DNA of 6,923 bases from an uncultured Fretibacterium sp. (GTDB lineage Bacteria > Synergistota > Synergistia > Synergistales > Aminobacteriaceae). Location of the stretch: NCBI RefSeq assembly GCF_938030725.1, contig NZ_CALHIQ010000113.1:1-6923 (forward strand), in the 5' to 3' direction. The translations under genes and the position numbers were made by a program. Positions 1 to 6,010 of this stretch are shown here, one piece after another (position 1 is the stretch's first letter; each line of letters begins with the position of its first letter). Below the pieces are notes generated by a model. The model ran no database searches. It had not been told where the DNA came from and saw only the letters and a list, made by a program, of their open reading frames with translations.

Positions 1-164
1 GTCATCTGCGCCAGAGCCACCGTCTGGCCGAACATCTCCTCCGTCAGCCACGGGCGCACCTCCACCAGCTCGCGGTGGATGAAGGGGATCGTCGCGAGGC
101 CCCCGCCAAAGGCCCCCATGGCCACCTTGGCGAAGACGCCCATCAAGAGCAGGACCGTGTTCAT
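1..164 (-). CDS. CHR-domain chromate-transporter-type protein, second of a pair, 3' end outside window
   Basis: Only the first 54 complete codons are visible; the gene runs off the left edge. The protein opens MNTVLLLMGVFAKVAMGAFG, with the GAFGGG motif at residues 17-22, followed by TIPFIHREL and then WLTEEMF and ALAQM, which is the usual N-terminal pattern of a CHR domain leading into the TPGPIA(V/T)N motif. The ATG overlaps the stop of the upstream CHR gene as ATGA. A strong ribosome binding site (GAGGAGGG) sits 8 bases upstream, inside the end of that gene, so translation is probably coupled. In the family, two single-domain CHR proteins (about 180-200 residues each) encoded side by side act together as one transporter. 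Chromate export is the named activity, but for most members the natural substrate is unproven. The family is clear; the substrate is inferred. Confidence 0.88.
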   Translation of the reverse strand, partial: MNTVLLLMGVFAKVAMGAFGGGLATIPFIHRELVEVRPWLTEEMFGQTVALAQM

Positions 165-715
165 GACGCTCGCCCTCCTCTGGGGAGGAAGCGTCCGCCC
201 AGGATCGAAACCAGCCCTCCTGCGGCCAGGGCGATGAAGGGGTTGACGTCCCAGACGAACAGGAGCCCCGCCGTCGTCGCGAAGGCGAGCGTCTGGGGGA
301 CGCCCTTCAGCACGGAGGACCGGATCATCTTCCACAGGGAATTCCACACCACCACGACCACCCCCGCCGTCGCCCCAAGGAAGAAGGAGATCAGCCAGGG
401 GTTCTTCAGGTGTTCGATGATGAGGGAGGACAGGAAGAGGATGCTGAGGAACGGGGCCGTCGCCGTCCCCAGGACGGCCGTGACGGCGGCGGGGAGGCCG
501 CCCATGGCCCTGCCGGCGACGAAGGAGAGGTTCGTGGCGATGGGGCCCGGCACCGCCGTCGCCAGGACGATCATGTCCGCGATCTCCTCGTCGGTGAACT
601 CGCCCGTGGCCCGGACCTCGGCCTCGATCACGCCCAGCATCACGATGCCTCCGCCTATGGTAAACGCGCCGATCCGAAAGAACCTCACGTAGATGGACCA
701 CAACCTCTTAAACAT
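161..715 (-). CDS. CHR-domain chromate-transporter-type protein, first of a pair
   Basis: A 184-residue integral membrane protein, the normal size for a single-domain (short-chain) CHR protein. The GAFTIGGG motif is at residues 16-23, a TDEE segment at 41-44, and the signature AVPGPIATN at 54-62. Hydrophobic segments follow at roughly 73-100, 107-128 and 141-175, and the C-terminus is short and basic. The ATG at 713-715 is preceded by GGGGAGGG with a 9-base spacer, which fixes the start. The open frame continues far upstream antisense to miaB, but that extension is Gly/Arg/Ala-rich shadow sequence and is not used. The stop overlaps the start of the next CHR gene by ATGA. The pair probably forms a heteromeric anion (chromate or related) transporter. 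A 122-base gap separates it from miaB, so it may have its own promoter. Confidence 0.92.
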   Translation of the reverse strand: MFKRLWSIYVRFFRIGAFTIGGGIVMLGVIEAEVRATGEFTDEEIADMIVLATAVPGPIATNLSFVAGRAMGGLPAAVTAVLGTATAPFLSILFLSSLIIEHLKNPWLISFFLGATAGVVVVVWNSLWKMIRSSVLKGVPQTLAFATTAGLLFVWDVNPFIALAAGGLVSILGGRFLPRGGRAS

Positions 716-724
716 CGAAGCCCG

Positions 725-732
725 CCCTCCCC
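725..732 (-). promoter_or_regulatory. Ribosome binding site of the first CHR gene
   Basis: On the minus strand this reads GGGGAGGG, with 9 bases between it and the ATG at 713-715. It decides the start of the first CHR gene against the much longer upstream open frame. Confidence 0.75.
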
Positions 733-740
733 AAGCCCCT

Positions 741-765
741 GCCCTGCGACCGGACGCCGGAGGGC
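741..765 (-). other. Possible nested stem-loop in the CHR leader
   Basis: Outer arms of 5 bp (GCCCT at 741-745 and AGGGC at 761-765) enclose an inner CCGG-3-CCGG hairpin (750-753 with 757-760). The structure lies 8 bases upstream of the ribosome binding site of the first CHR gene. There is no T tract, so it does not look like a terminator. Short G+C-rich pairings arise easily by chance in this genome, and a role in translation or transcript stability is only a possibility. Confidence 0.3.
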
Positions 766-793
766 CAAAGAAATTCGCACTGTGACGGTGTCC

Positions 794-827
794 GGCTCCG
801 CCCGCCTGACTCTTTGCAAACGGAGCC
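794..827. repeat. Inverted repeat, 7-bp arms with 20-base loop
   Basis: Arms GGCTCCG (794-800) and CGGAGCC (821-827) are perfect reverse complements, and the palindrome TTTGCAAA occupies 813-820 within the loop. It begins 11 bases beyond the miaB stop in the direction of transcription. The downstream side has no run of T, so it is not a standard intrinsic terminator. It could be an operator, a processing or stability hairpin at the end of the miaB message, or chance. Confidence 0.4.
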
Positions 828-837
828 AGGCCTCTCC

Positions 838-2151
838 TCAAACCCTTTCCCCATGCAGACACCAGGACTCCGCCTCCGTGATCCGCACGTCGACGAAGTG
901 CCCCAGGAGCGCCTCGTCGCCGGGGAAGATCACGACCTTGTCCGTGGGTGTGCGGCCCTGGAGCAGGCCCGCGCCCCGCGGCGCCCGTCCGTCCGCCAGG
1001 ACGCGGTACGTGCGGCCCTGGAGAGCCCGGTTGATGGAGAGCGTGATTCCGTCCTGCAGCTCGTTGAGCCGCGTCAGGCGATCGAGCCGCACCTCCTGGG
1101 GCAGGGCTCCGGGCATCGTGGCGGCCGGCGTTCCCTCCCGCTCGGAGTAGGCCGCACTGTGCACCAGGTCGAACCGTATCTCGGAGAGCGCGCTCAGCGA
1201 GTCCTCGAAATCCTCCTCCGTTTCCCCAGGGAAGCCGACGATCAGGTCCGTGGTCAGCCCCAGCTCCGGCAGGGCCCCGCGCACCATCGCCACCTTCTCG
1301 ACGAACTCCTGGCGCGCGTACTTGCGGTTCATCCTCTTCAGCACCCTGTCGCTCCCCGACTGGATGGGCAGGTTGAGCGAGGGACACACCGCCGGCTCCT
1401 CCGCCATCACGTCCACGATGTCCCGCGTGAAGTCCTGGGGCAGGGAGGTGACGAAGCGCACCCGATCCAGCCCCGGCGTCCGCGCCACGCTCCGCAAGAG
1501 CTCCGCAAAGGTCGGCCCGCCGTCCAGGTCCCTGCCGTAGCTGTTGACGTTTTGGCCCAGCAGCGTGACCTCCCGCACGCCGTCCTCCACCAGCGCCCGG
1601 ACCTCGTTCAGGACGTCCGGGGCAGGGCGGGACAGGAAGCGCCCCCGCACGTAGGGCACGATGCAGTAGGTGCAGAAGTTGTCGCAGCCGTAGGCGATGG
1701 TCACGTAGGCCCGCCACGGGTTCTCGCGGCGCGTCGTCACCTCGTCCAGCTCAAAGAACTCCCGCGGGTCCGCGTCCAGCAGGTCCAACTTCACGTCCTC
1801 CGCCACGACGCGCTCCAGCCCGTCCGGCAACATGCCGATGTGCCGCGGCCCCGAAACGAGGCGCACCCACGGGAAGCGCGACAGGGCGCGTTTCCCCAGG
1901 CTCTGCGCGATGCAGCCCGTCAGGGCCAGGACGGGGCGATGGTGACCACTCCAGGACGCCTCGTAGCGCCCCAGGTCGCTCCACACCTTCTGTTCGGCCT
2001 TGGCGCGGACGCTGCAGCCCGTGATGACCACCAGGTCCGCGTCCTCTTCCTCCGCCTCCCGCCAGCCCCGCCGCAGGAGCACCGTGCGAACCCTGTCGCT
2101 GTCGTAGACGTTCATCTGACAGCCGTAGACCTTCATGCAAAAACGATGCAA
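838..2151 (-). CDS. miaB: tRNA-2-methylthio-N6-dimethylallyladenosine synthase MiaB
   Basis: A radical-SAM methylthiotransferase that adds a methylthio group to i6A37 of tRNAs reading UNN codons, using two 4Fe-4S clusters. From the chosen start the protein has 437 residues, a normal length. The N-terminal UPF0004 domain carries YGCQMN (Cys11), TGCSVR (Cys46) and TGC (Cys80), the three ligands of the auxiliary cluster. The radical-SAM motif CDNFCTYC gives Cys156, Cys160 and Cys163. LPIQSGS is at 261-267, DLIVGFPGETEEDF at 302-315, and a C-terminal TRAM domain lies at about 373-435. GCQMN separates it from RimO and MtaB. Start choice: TTG at 2151, with GGGAGG 5 bases upstream, keeps the first beta strand (HRFCMKVYGC). 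An upstream TTG at 2169 overlapping the purB stop, or the ATG at 2136, are alternatives. It is translated closely behind purB. Confidence 0.95.
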   Translation of the reverse strand: MHRFCMKVYGCQMNVYDSDRVRTVLLRRGWREAEEEDADLVVITGCSVRAKAEQKVWSDLGRYEASWSGHHRPVLALTGCIAQSLGKRALSRFPWVRLVSGPRHIGMLPDGLERVVAEDVKLDLLDADPREFFELDEVTTRRENPWRAYVTIAYGCDNFCTYCIVPYVRGRFLSRPAPDVLNEVRALVEDGVREVTLLGQNVNSYGRDLDGGPTFAELLRSVARTPGLDRVRFVTSLPQDFTRDIVDVMAEEPAVCPSLNLPIQSGSDRVLKRMNRKYARQEFVEKVAMVRGALPELGLTTDLIVGFPGETEEDFEDSLSALSEIRFDLVHSAAYSEREGTPAATMPGALPQEVRLDRLTRLNELQDGITLSINRALQGRTYRVLADGRAPRGAGLLQGRTPTDKVVIFPGDEALLGHFVDVRITEAESWCLHGERV

Positions 2152-2165
2152 GGCCGCCTCCCGCG

Positions 2166-3464
2166 TCAATCCCCGTCGAAGCGGGCGAAGATGTCGTCCA
2201 CCCAGCGCGCGTAAAAGTCGCTCTCGAAGAGAGCCTTGATGCGCTCCGGCGGCACGAGGCCCTGGATGCGCCCGTCGCGCAGCAGGAGGTCCAGGAAACG
2301 CCCCTCCCCCGCCGCCGTCCTCATGGCGTTCTCCTGCACGACGGCGTAGGCCGCCTCCCGCGACAGGTTGAGCTCGTCCAGCAGGAAGGTCAGGACGCGC
2401 TGGCTGTAGACCAGCCCGCCCGTCATGTCGATGTCCTCCCTCACGCGGGCCTCATCCACCACGAGTCCCGTCAGGATGCCGGTCATGCTCCGCGCCATGA
2501 AGGCGGCGATGTTGAAGGCGTCCGGCCAGATCACGCGCTCCACCGAGGAGTGACTGATGTCGCGCTCGTGCCAGAGCGCCACGTTCTCCATGGCCGTCAG
2601 GGCATAGCCGCGCAGGAGGCGCGACATCCCGCAGACGCGCTCGCACTTGATGGGGTTTCGCTTGTGGGGCATGGCGCTCGAACCCTTCTGGCCCGCGCCA
2701 AAGGGCTCGAAGGCCTCCCGGACCTCCGTGCGCTGCAGGTTGCGGACCTCAAGGGCCATGCGCTCCATGGTGCAGCCAAAGACCGCGAGGGCGTTCATCA
2801 TCTCGGCGTGGCGGTCCCGCTGCAGGATCTGGTTTGAGATGCACGCCGGCTCAAGCCCCAGCAGCTCGCACACGCGGGCCTCAAGGCCGGGGGAGCTCAT
2901 CGCGTAGGTGCCCACTGCGCCCGATATCTTGCCGCTCGACACGTGCCGTTTCGCCAGCTCAAGCCGCTCGCGGTCGCGCTGCAGCTCCGCGTGCCAGTTC
3001 AGGAACTTCAGGCCCAGGGTCATCGGCTCCGCGTGGATTCCATGGGTGCGCCCGACGCAGGGCAGGCGCTTGTAGCGGCGGGCCAGAGTCATCACCGCGC
3101 CGTCCAGCTCGTCCAGCGCCTTCAGGATGATGTCCATGGAGTCGCGCAGCATGATGGAGCTCGCCGTGTCCAGGACGTCGCTGCTCGTCATGCCCAGGTG
3201 CAGGTAGCGCCCGTTCTCGCCCACGTTCTCCGCCACGGCGCTGACGAAGGCCACGACGTCGTGCTGCGTCACCCGCTCGATCTCGTGGACGCGCTCCACG
3301 GAAAAGCGCGCGTTGGCCTCGATGTCCAAAAGCGCCTCCTCCGGGACGCGCCCCATCTCGCACCACGCCCGCGCTGCCGCAAGCTCCACCTTCAGCATCA
3401 CGTTCAGGCGGTTCTCCTCCGCCCAGAGCGCGTCAACGTCCCGCTCCGCATACCGTTCGATCAC
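2166..3464 (-). CDS. purB: Adenylosuccinate lyase PurB
   Basis: Cytosolic homotetrameric lyase that releases fumarate from SAICAR and from adenylosuccinate in purine synthesis. From the GTG at 3464 it has 432 residues, close to the B. subtilis type. It opens MIERYAERDVDALWAEEN, matching the usual MIERY start of the family. Visible motifs are TQHDV (66-70), TSSDVLDT (93-100), GRTHG with the catalytic His141, NQILQRDRHAE (211-221), and the superfamily signature SSAMPHKRNP (263-272 region, on the mobile loop with the catalytic serine). GTG is preferred because GAGGAGG lies exactly 9 bases upstream. The in-frame ATG at 3473 touches that ribosome binding site with no spacer, and a GTG at 3482 precedes it. 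It lies 47 bases behind the DUF4416 gene and just ahead of miaB. Confidence 0.95.
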   Translation of the reverse strand: MIERYAERDVDALWAEENRLNVMLKVELAAARAWCEMGRVPEEALLDIEANARFSVERVHEIERVTQHDVVAFVSAVAENVGENGRYLHLGMTSSDVLDTASSIMLRDSMDIILKALDELDGAVMTLARRYKRLPCVGRTHGIHAEPMTLGLKFLNWHAELQRDRERLELAKRHVSSGKISGAVGTYAMSSPGLEARVCELLGLEPACISNQILQRDRHAEMMNALAVFGCTMERMALEVRNLQRTEVREAFEPFGAGQKGSSAMPHKRNPIKCERVCGMSRLLRGYALTAMENVALWHERDISHSSVERVIWPDAFNIAAFMARSMTGILTGLVVDEARVREDIDMTGGLVYSQRVLTFLLDELNLSREAAYAVVQENAMRTAAGEGRFLDLLLRDGRIQGLVPPERIKALFESDFYARWVDDIFARFDGD

Positions 3465-3473
3465 TCTAAACAT

Positions 3474-3480
3474 CCTCCTC
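3474..3480 (-). promoter_or_regulatory. Ribosome binding site that sets the purB start
   Basis: The minus strand reads GAGGAGG, followed by ATGTTTAGA and then GTG. The 9-base spacing to the GTG at 3464 is ideal, while the intervening ATG is directly adjacent and would be poorly placed. Family alignment (MIERY) gives the same answer. Confidence 0.7.
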
Positions 3481-3511
3481 ACAGGAGCGCTGAATTACCA
3501 AGCGCACTCCC

Positions 3512-4117
3512 TCAAAACTCCGACGACGGGCTCCGCCCGGCCCCGCCTCTCCCGCGCGCTTCATCCTCCCGCCGGTGGTACGATGGGGCACAGCAGGGCC
3601 GCTCCGCCAGCCACCTCTCCCGGACGGCGCTGAGGAACGTGTCGTAGACGCCGCTCTTGAAGTCGGGGAACGTGTAGTCAAAGCTCGTCCAGCTCCCAAA
3701 CCGGAAGCGCATCGTCACCTCAGCGTAGACGCCGTCCCGCAGCCAGATGCGGTGCGCGTGGTCCTTGGTGGAGGCCAGGACAAGGCGCGCGCCGTCCACG
3801 TAGCCGGGGTCGACGTTGACGGCCCGTGGGGTCCGGCTCCGGGCCTCGACGGCGCAGGACTGACGCTTCCAGTCCGCCAAGCCTCCCGCCCCCACGAGGC
3901 CGGGGAAGCAGAGGAAGGTCCGCACGAGGCGCGGCGCGATGTCGCGATAGTAATCCGTCAGGGTGAAGGGCACGGGCTCCCCCACGAGGTCCGGCGCGCC
4001 CCAGAGCTCCGACAGGGCCTCCAGGGTCCATCGCAGCCGCCCCTCGTCGCCATCGGGCCAGAGGACGCCCGCGATGCGCTTCACCAGCGGCTCGTCCCGA
4101 CGATCGGCGTCAGGCAT
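3512..4117 (-). CDS. DUF4416 family protein
   Basis: A 201-residue soluble protein of unknown function. Recognisable DUF4416 features are PFTLTDYYRDI (50-60), the FPGLV segment (71-75), ADWKRQSC (81-88), AVNVDPGYVDGARLVLASTK (99-118), the H-rich DHAHRIWL (119-126), GVYAEVTMRF (129-138), and a YTFPDFKS region (148-155) near the end of the conserved domain. The family is typically about 180 residues, so the Arg/Gly/Ser-rich stretch after about residue 180 is a poorly conserved extension. The conserved Asp, Lys, Arg and His residues suggest an enzyme or ligand binder, but no activity is established. The ATG overlaps the end of the upstream gene by 8 bases. The ribosome binding site is weak (GGGCGGG), which suggests translational coupling. 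Confidence 0.85.
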   Translation of the reverse strand: MPDADRRDEPLVKRIAGVLWPDGDEGRLRWTLEALSELWGAPDLVGEPVPFTLTDYYRDIAPRLVRTFLCFPGLVGAGGLADWKRQSCAVEARSRTPRAVNVDPGYVDGARLVLASTKDHAHRIWLRDGVYAEVTMRFRFGSWTSFDYTFPDFKSGVYDTFLSAVRERWLAERPCCAPSYHRREDEARGRGGAGRSPSSEF

Positions 4118-5084
4118 CGAACCCGCCCGGCCCCGCTTCTGGCCCGTCGGGCCGCACCTGCCCCGGCGTCAGGAGGGCCATCGTCTGGGGCCCTATGGCC
4201 TTCAGGACCTCGTCCTCCTTCTTCGGGGCGTCGGCCTTCCTGCGCCCGCGCCTCCTGGGCCCCTCCGGCTCTCCATCGTCCTTCGTCCGCCTGCGCCGCT
4301 TGGGCTCGGCGGCCGGCGGCAGCCCCTCCACGCAGAGGTAGCCCAGGAAGCGCCCCTGCCACTCGCAGGGCCAGGACTGCCCCTTGAAGTCCTCAGGCAG
4401 GGAGTCCGCACGGCTCCAGGAGGCTCCCCCGGACTCCAGGACGGTCGTCCAGCGGCGTCCCACGGCGGCCCACCAGGAGATGTCCTGCGCCTCCGCCAGG
4501 TCTCCCGTGCAGTCGTCTATGATGAAGACGTCCCGGTCCACGCGGCGAAAGGTCAAGTAGCAGGGCCGTTCCCTGCCCTCCAGCTCCACGATGAACTCGT
4601 CCTTCTCCGGGAGGTCCGCCACGCTGAGCCGCTCCAGGTCCGACCCGAACGCCGCCATCGCCGCCCGGTTCAGCTTCACGCCCGTCCGAGCGCACAGGGC
4701 GAAGGGGACGGGGGCCTCCCACCACTCCGGGTACTCCGGCTCCGTCCGGCTGACGGCTTCGCTGATCGTCGCCGTGCGGGCGCCGCGCCGCTCCAGGACC
4801 AGGGCCTGGGTCGCGTCCGGGTTCGGCAGGCCTTCCGGCGCCAGGGGGCGGAACAGTCCATCCCTCGCCAGGGCCGGAAGGTCCCGCACCGGCGCCTCCG
4901 CCCTTCCCCGTTCCACCAGGACCACGAGCTGCTCCTTCGAGAGGACGATGGGGTCCGCGCCGTCGGGCAGGTAGACGCCGTAGTCCAGCATCAGGCCGTA
5001 CATCGCCCTGAGGAAGACCAAGAGCGGCGAGCTTCGCGACAGCGACCGGAGCCGCTCCTCCTCCGCCTCCCGCGCCGCGGTCAT
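4110..5084 (-). CDS. Uncharacterised protein with possible PAS-like core and basic C-terminal linker
   Basis: I do not recognise the family of this 324-residue protein. Residues 1-20 are charged and helical (AAREAEEERLRSL). About 20-60 looks like a compact domain start (LLVFLRAMYGLMLDYGVYLP). About 127-205 runs like a degenerate PAS domain: FALCARTGVKLNRAAMAAFG resembles the strand, helix and asparagine of a PAS N-cap, and a final strand VFIIDDCTGDLAEAQD resembles the usual terminal strand plus D-x-T-E-like helix. About 206-255 is Trp-rich (W204, W205, W212, W223, W238, W242). Residues 258-290 are a strongly basic, low-complexity linker, followed by a short conserved-looking helix (EVLKAIGPQTMALLTPGQ). 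There is no signal peptide or membrane segment. It overlaps ftsY by ATGA and the DUF4416 gene by 8 bases, so it is co-translated with both. That it is coding is well supported; its function is unknown. Confidence 0.8.
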   Translation of the reverse strand: MTAAREAEEERLRSLSRSSPLLVFLRAMYGLMLDYGVYLPDGADPIVLSKEQLVVLVERGRAEAPVRDLPALARDGLFRPLAPEGLPNPDATQALVLERRGARTATISEAVSRTEPEYPEWWEAPVPFALCARTGVKLNRAAMAAFGSDLERLSVADLPEKDEFIVELEGRERPCYLTFRRVDRDVFIIDDCTGDLAEAQDISWWAAVGRRWTTVLESGGASWSRADSLPEDFKGQSWPCEWQGRFLGYLCVEGLPPAAEPKRRRRTKDDGEPEGPRRRGRRKADAPKKEDEVLKAIGPQTMALLTPGQVRPDGPEAGPGGFDA

Positions 5085-6010
5085 CGTCCCGCCTCGCCTT
5101 CCATCAGCGCCGCCGCGAACTCGGCCGGGTCAAAGGGGCTGAGGTCCTCCGGGGCCTCGCCCAGGCCGATGCAGCGCACGGGGATGCGGAGCCTGCGGGC
5201 GATGGCCAGCACCACGCCCCCCTTCGCCGTGTTGTCGTACTTCGTGAGCACGATGGAGGAAACGGGCAGGATGGAGTTGAAGGTTTCCGCCTGCGCCACG
5301 GAGTTCTGCCCCAGCACCGCGTCCAGCACCAGAACCGTCTGGACCCGCTCCTCCCCCGCCTCCCGGAGCAGCACCCGCTGGATCTTGCGCAGCTCCTCCA
5401 TCAGGTTGTGCTTGTCGTGAAGGCGGCCCGCCGTGTCCACGATGAGGAGGTCCGCGCCCGCGCTTCGAGTGGCCTGCCAGGCGTCGAAGGCCACCGCCGC
5501 GGGGTCGCTCCCCTGCCCCTGGGCGACGACGCGCACCCCAACCCGCTCGCCCCAGACCTGCAGCTGCTCCACCGCCGCCGCCCGAAAGGTGTCCGCCGCG
5601 GCCAGCACGACGCCCTTCCCCTGCCCCTTGAACTGCAGGGCCAGCTTTCCGGCCGAGGTGGTCTTGCCGCTGCCGTTGACCCCCACCATCAGGAGCACCT
5701 GGGGGGCGGGCTCCGTTTCAAAGGGCTTCCCCATCCCAGGGACGGACAGGAGCTCCGCCGTGATCCTCTCGACGAAGACGTCCCTCAGCGCCTCCGGCGA
5801 AGCGATGCCGCGGGCCCGGACCTCCCCCTTCAGGGATTCCACCAGCTCCTCGGACAGATCGACCCCGACGTCCCCGGCGATCAGCCGGTCCTCCAGCTCC
5901 TCCCAGAAGGCGTCGTCAAAGGAGCTCCCTGAGAACAGCTTCGCAATGCCGCCGCTCCAGCGCTCCTTGACGCCCTTCAGCCCCTCCTTCAGACGCGCAA
6001 AAAACGCCAT
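5081..6010 (-). CDS. ftsY: Signal recognition particle receptor FtsY
   Basis: SRP-family GTPase that receives ribosome-nascent chain complexes from SRP (Ffh) at the membrane. It has 309 residues. The N-terminus is a short, mildly basic amphipathic segment ([16 protein letters not shown]) in place of the long acidic A domain of E. coli, so membrane contact is probably through this helix. The N domain spans about 25-95. The G domain carries the P loop GVNGSGKTT (110-118), [11 protein letters not shown] (140-150), DTAGR (192-196), the G4 motif TKYD (256-259), AKGG (262-265) and a closing [13 protein letters not shown]. The segments DAVLGQN and [10 protein letters not shown] differ from the common DATTGQN and TKLDGTAKGG. 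The ATG directly follows the ricT stop codon, with AGGAGGAGG 5 bases upstream. Its stop overlaps the start of the next gene as ATGA. Confidence 0.97.
   Translation of the reverse strand: MAFFARLKEGLKGVKERWSGGIAKLFSGSSFDDAFWEELEDRLIAGDVGVDLSEELVESLKGEVRARGIASPEALRDVFVERITAELLSVPGMGKPFETEPAPQVLLMVGVNGSGKTTSAGKLALQFKGQGKGVVLAAADTFRAAAVEQLQVWGERVGVRVVAQGQGSDPAAVAFDAWQATRSAGADLLIVDTAGRLHDKHNLMEELRKIQRVLLREAGEERVQTVLVLDAVLGQNSVAQAETFNSILPVSSIVLTKYDNTAKGGVVLAIARRLRIPVRCIGLGEAPEDLSPFDPAEFAAALMEGEAGR

Larger units (their letters stand above)
716..837 (-). promoter_or_regulatory. Intergenic leader between miaB and the CHR pair, candidate promoter region
   Basis: This is the longest gene-free stretch in the window. 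On the minus strand it contains, in order, a 7-bp inverted repeat around a TTTGCAAA palindrome, an imperfect palindrome at 778-790 (CACTGT-G-ACGGTG on the plus strand), an A/T-richer patch (GAATTTCTTT, around 767-776), a nested hairpin and a strong ribosome binding site. I cannot assign convincing -35 and -10 boxes. The placement between two translationally packed gene groups is the main reason to expect a promoter here. Confidence 0.35.

Noticed and set aside
794..827. Inverted repeat after miaB as an intrinsic terminator
   Set aside because: The loop is 20 bases and the minus-strand sequence after the second arm (GGACACCGTC) has no T run.
716..1717. Upstream extension of the first CHR reading frame antisense to miaB
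   Set aside because: The frame stays open only because of high GC. Its translation is Gly/Arg/Ala-rich without domain features, it opposes a certain miaB, and a good ribosome binding site marks the ATG at 715.
814..2214. 466-codon plus-strand open frame opposite miaB
   Set aside because: It mirrors miaB codons, is rich in His, Gln, Arg and Val, shows no family motifs, and spans the miaB-purB junction. It is a high-GC antisense shadow.
3487..3505. GCGCT-9-AGCGC hairpin between the DUF4416 gene and purB as a terminator
   Set aside because: The stem is only 5 bp with a 9-base loop and no following T tract, and the 47-base gap fits an operon.
2943..3647. 234-codon plus-strand open frame across the purB start
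   Set aside because: It is antisense to purB and the 3' end of the DUF4416 gene, with shadow-type composition and no recognisable domain.
3963..5420. 485-codon plus-strand open frame opposite the unknown gene and ftsY
   Set aside because: It crosses three gene boundaries on the other strand, has low-complexity Arg/Pro/Leu composition, no motif and no ribosome binding site. The minus strand here includes certain ftsY sequence.
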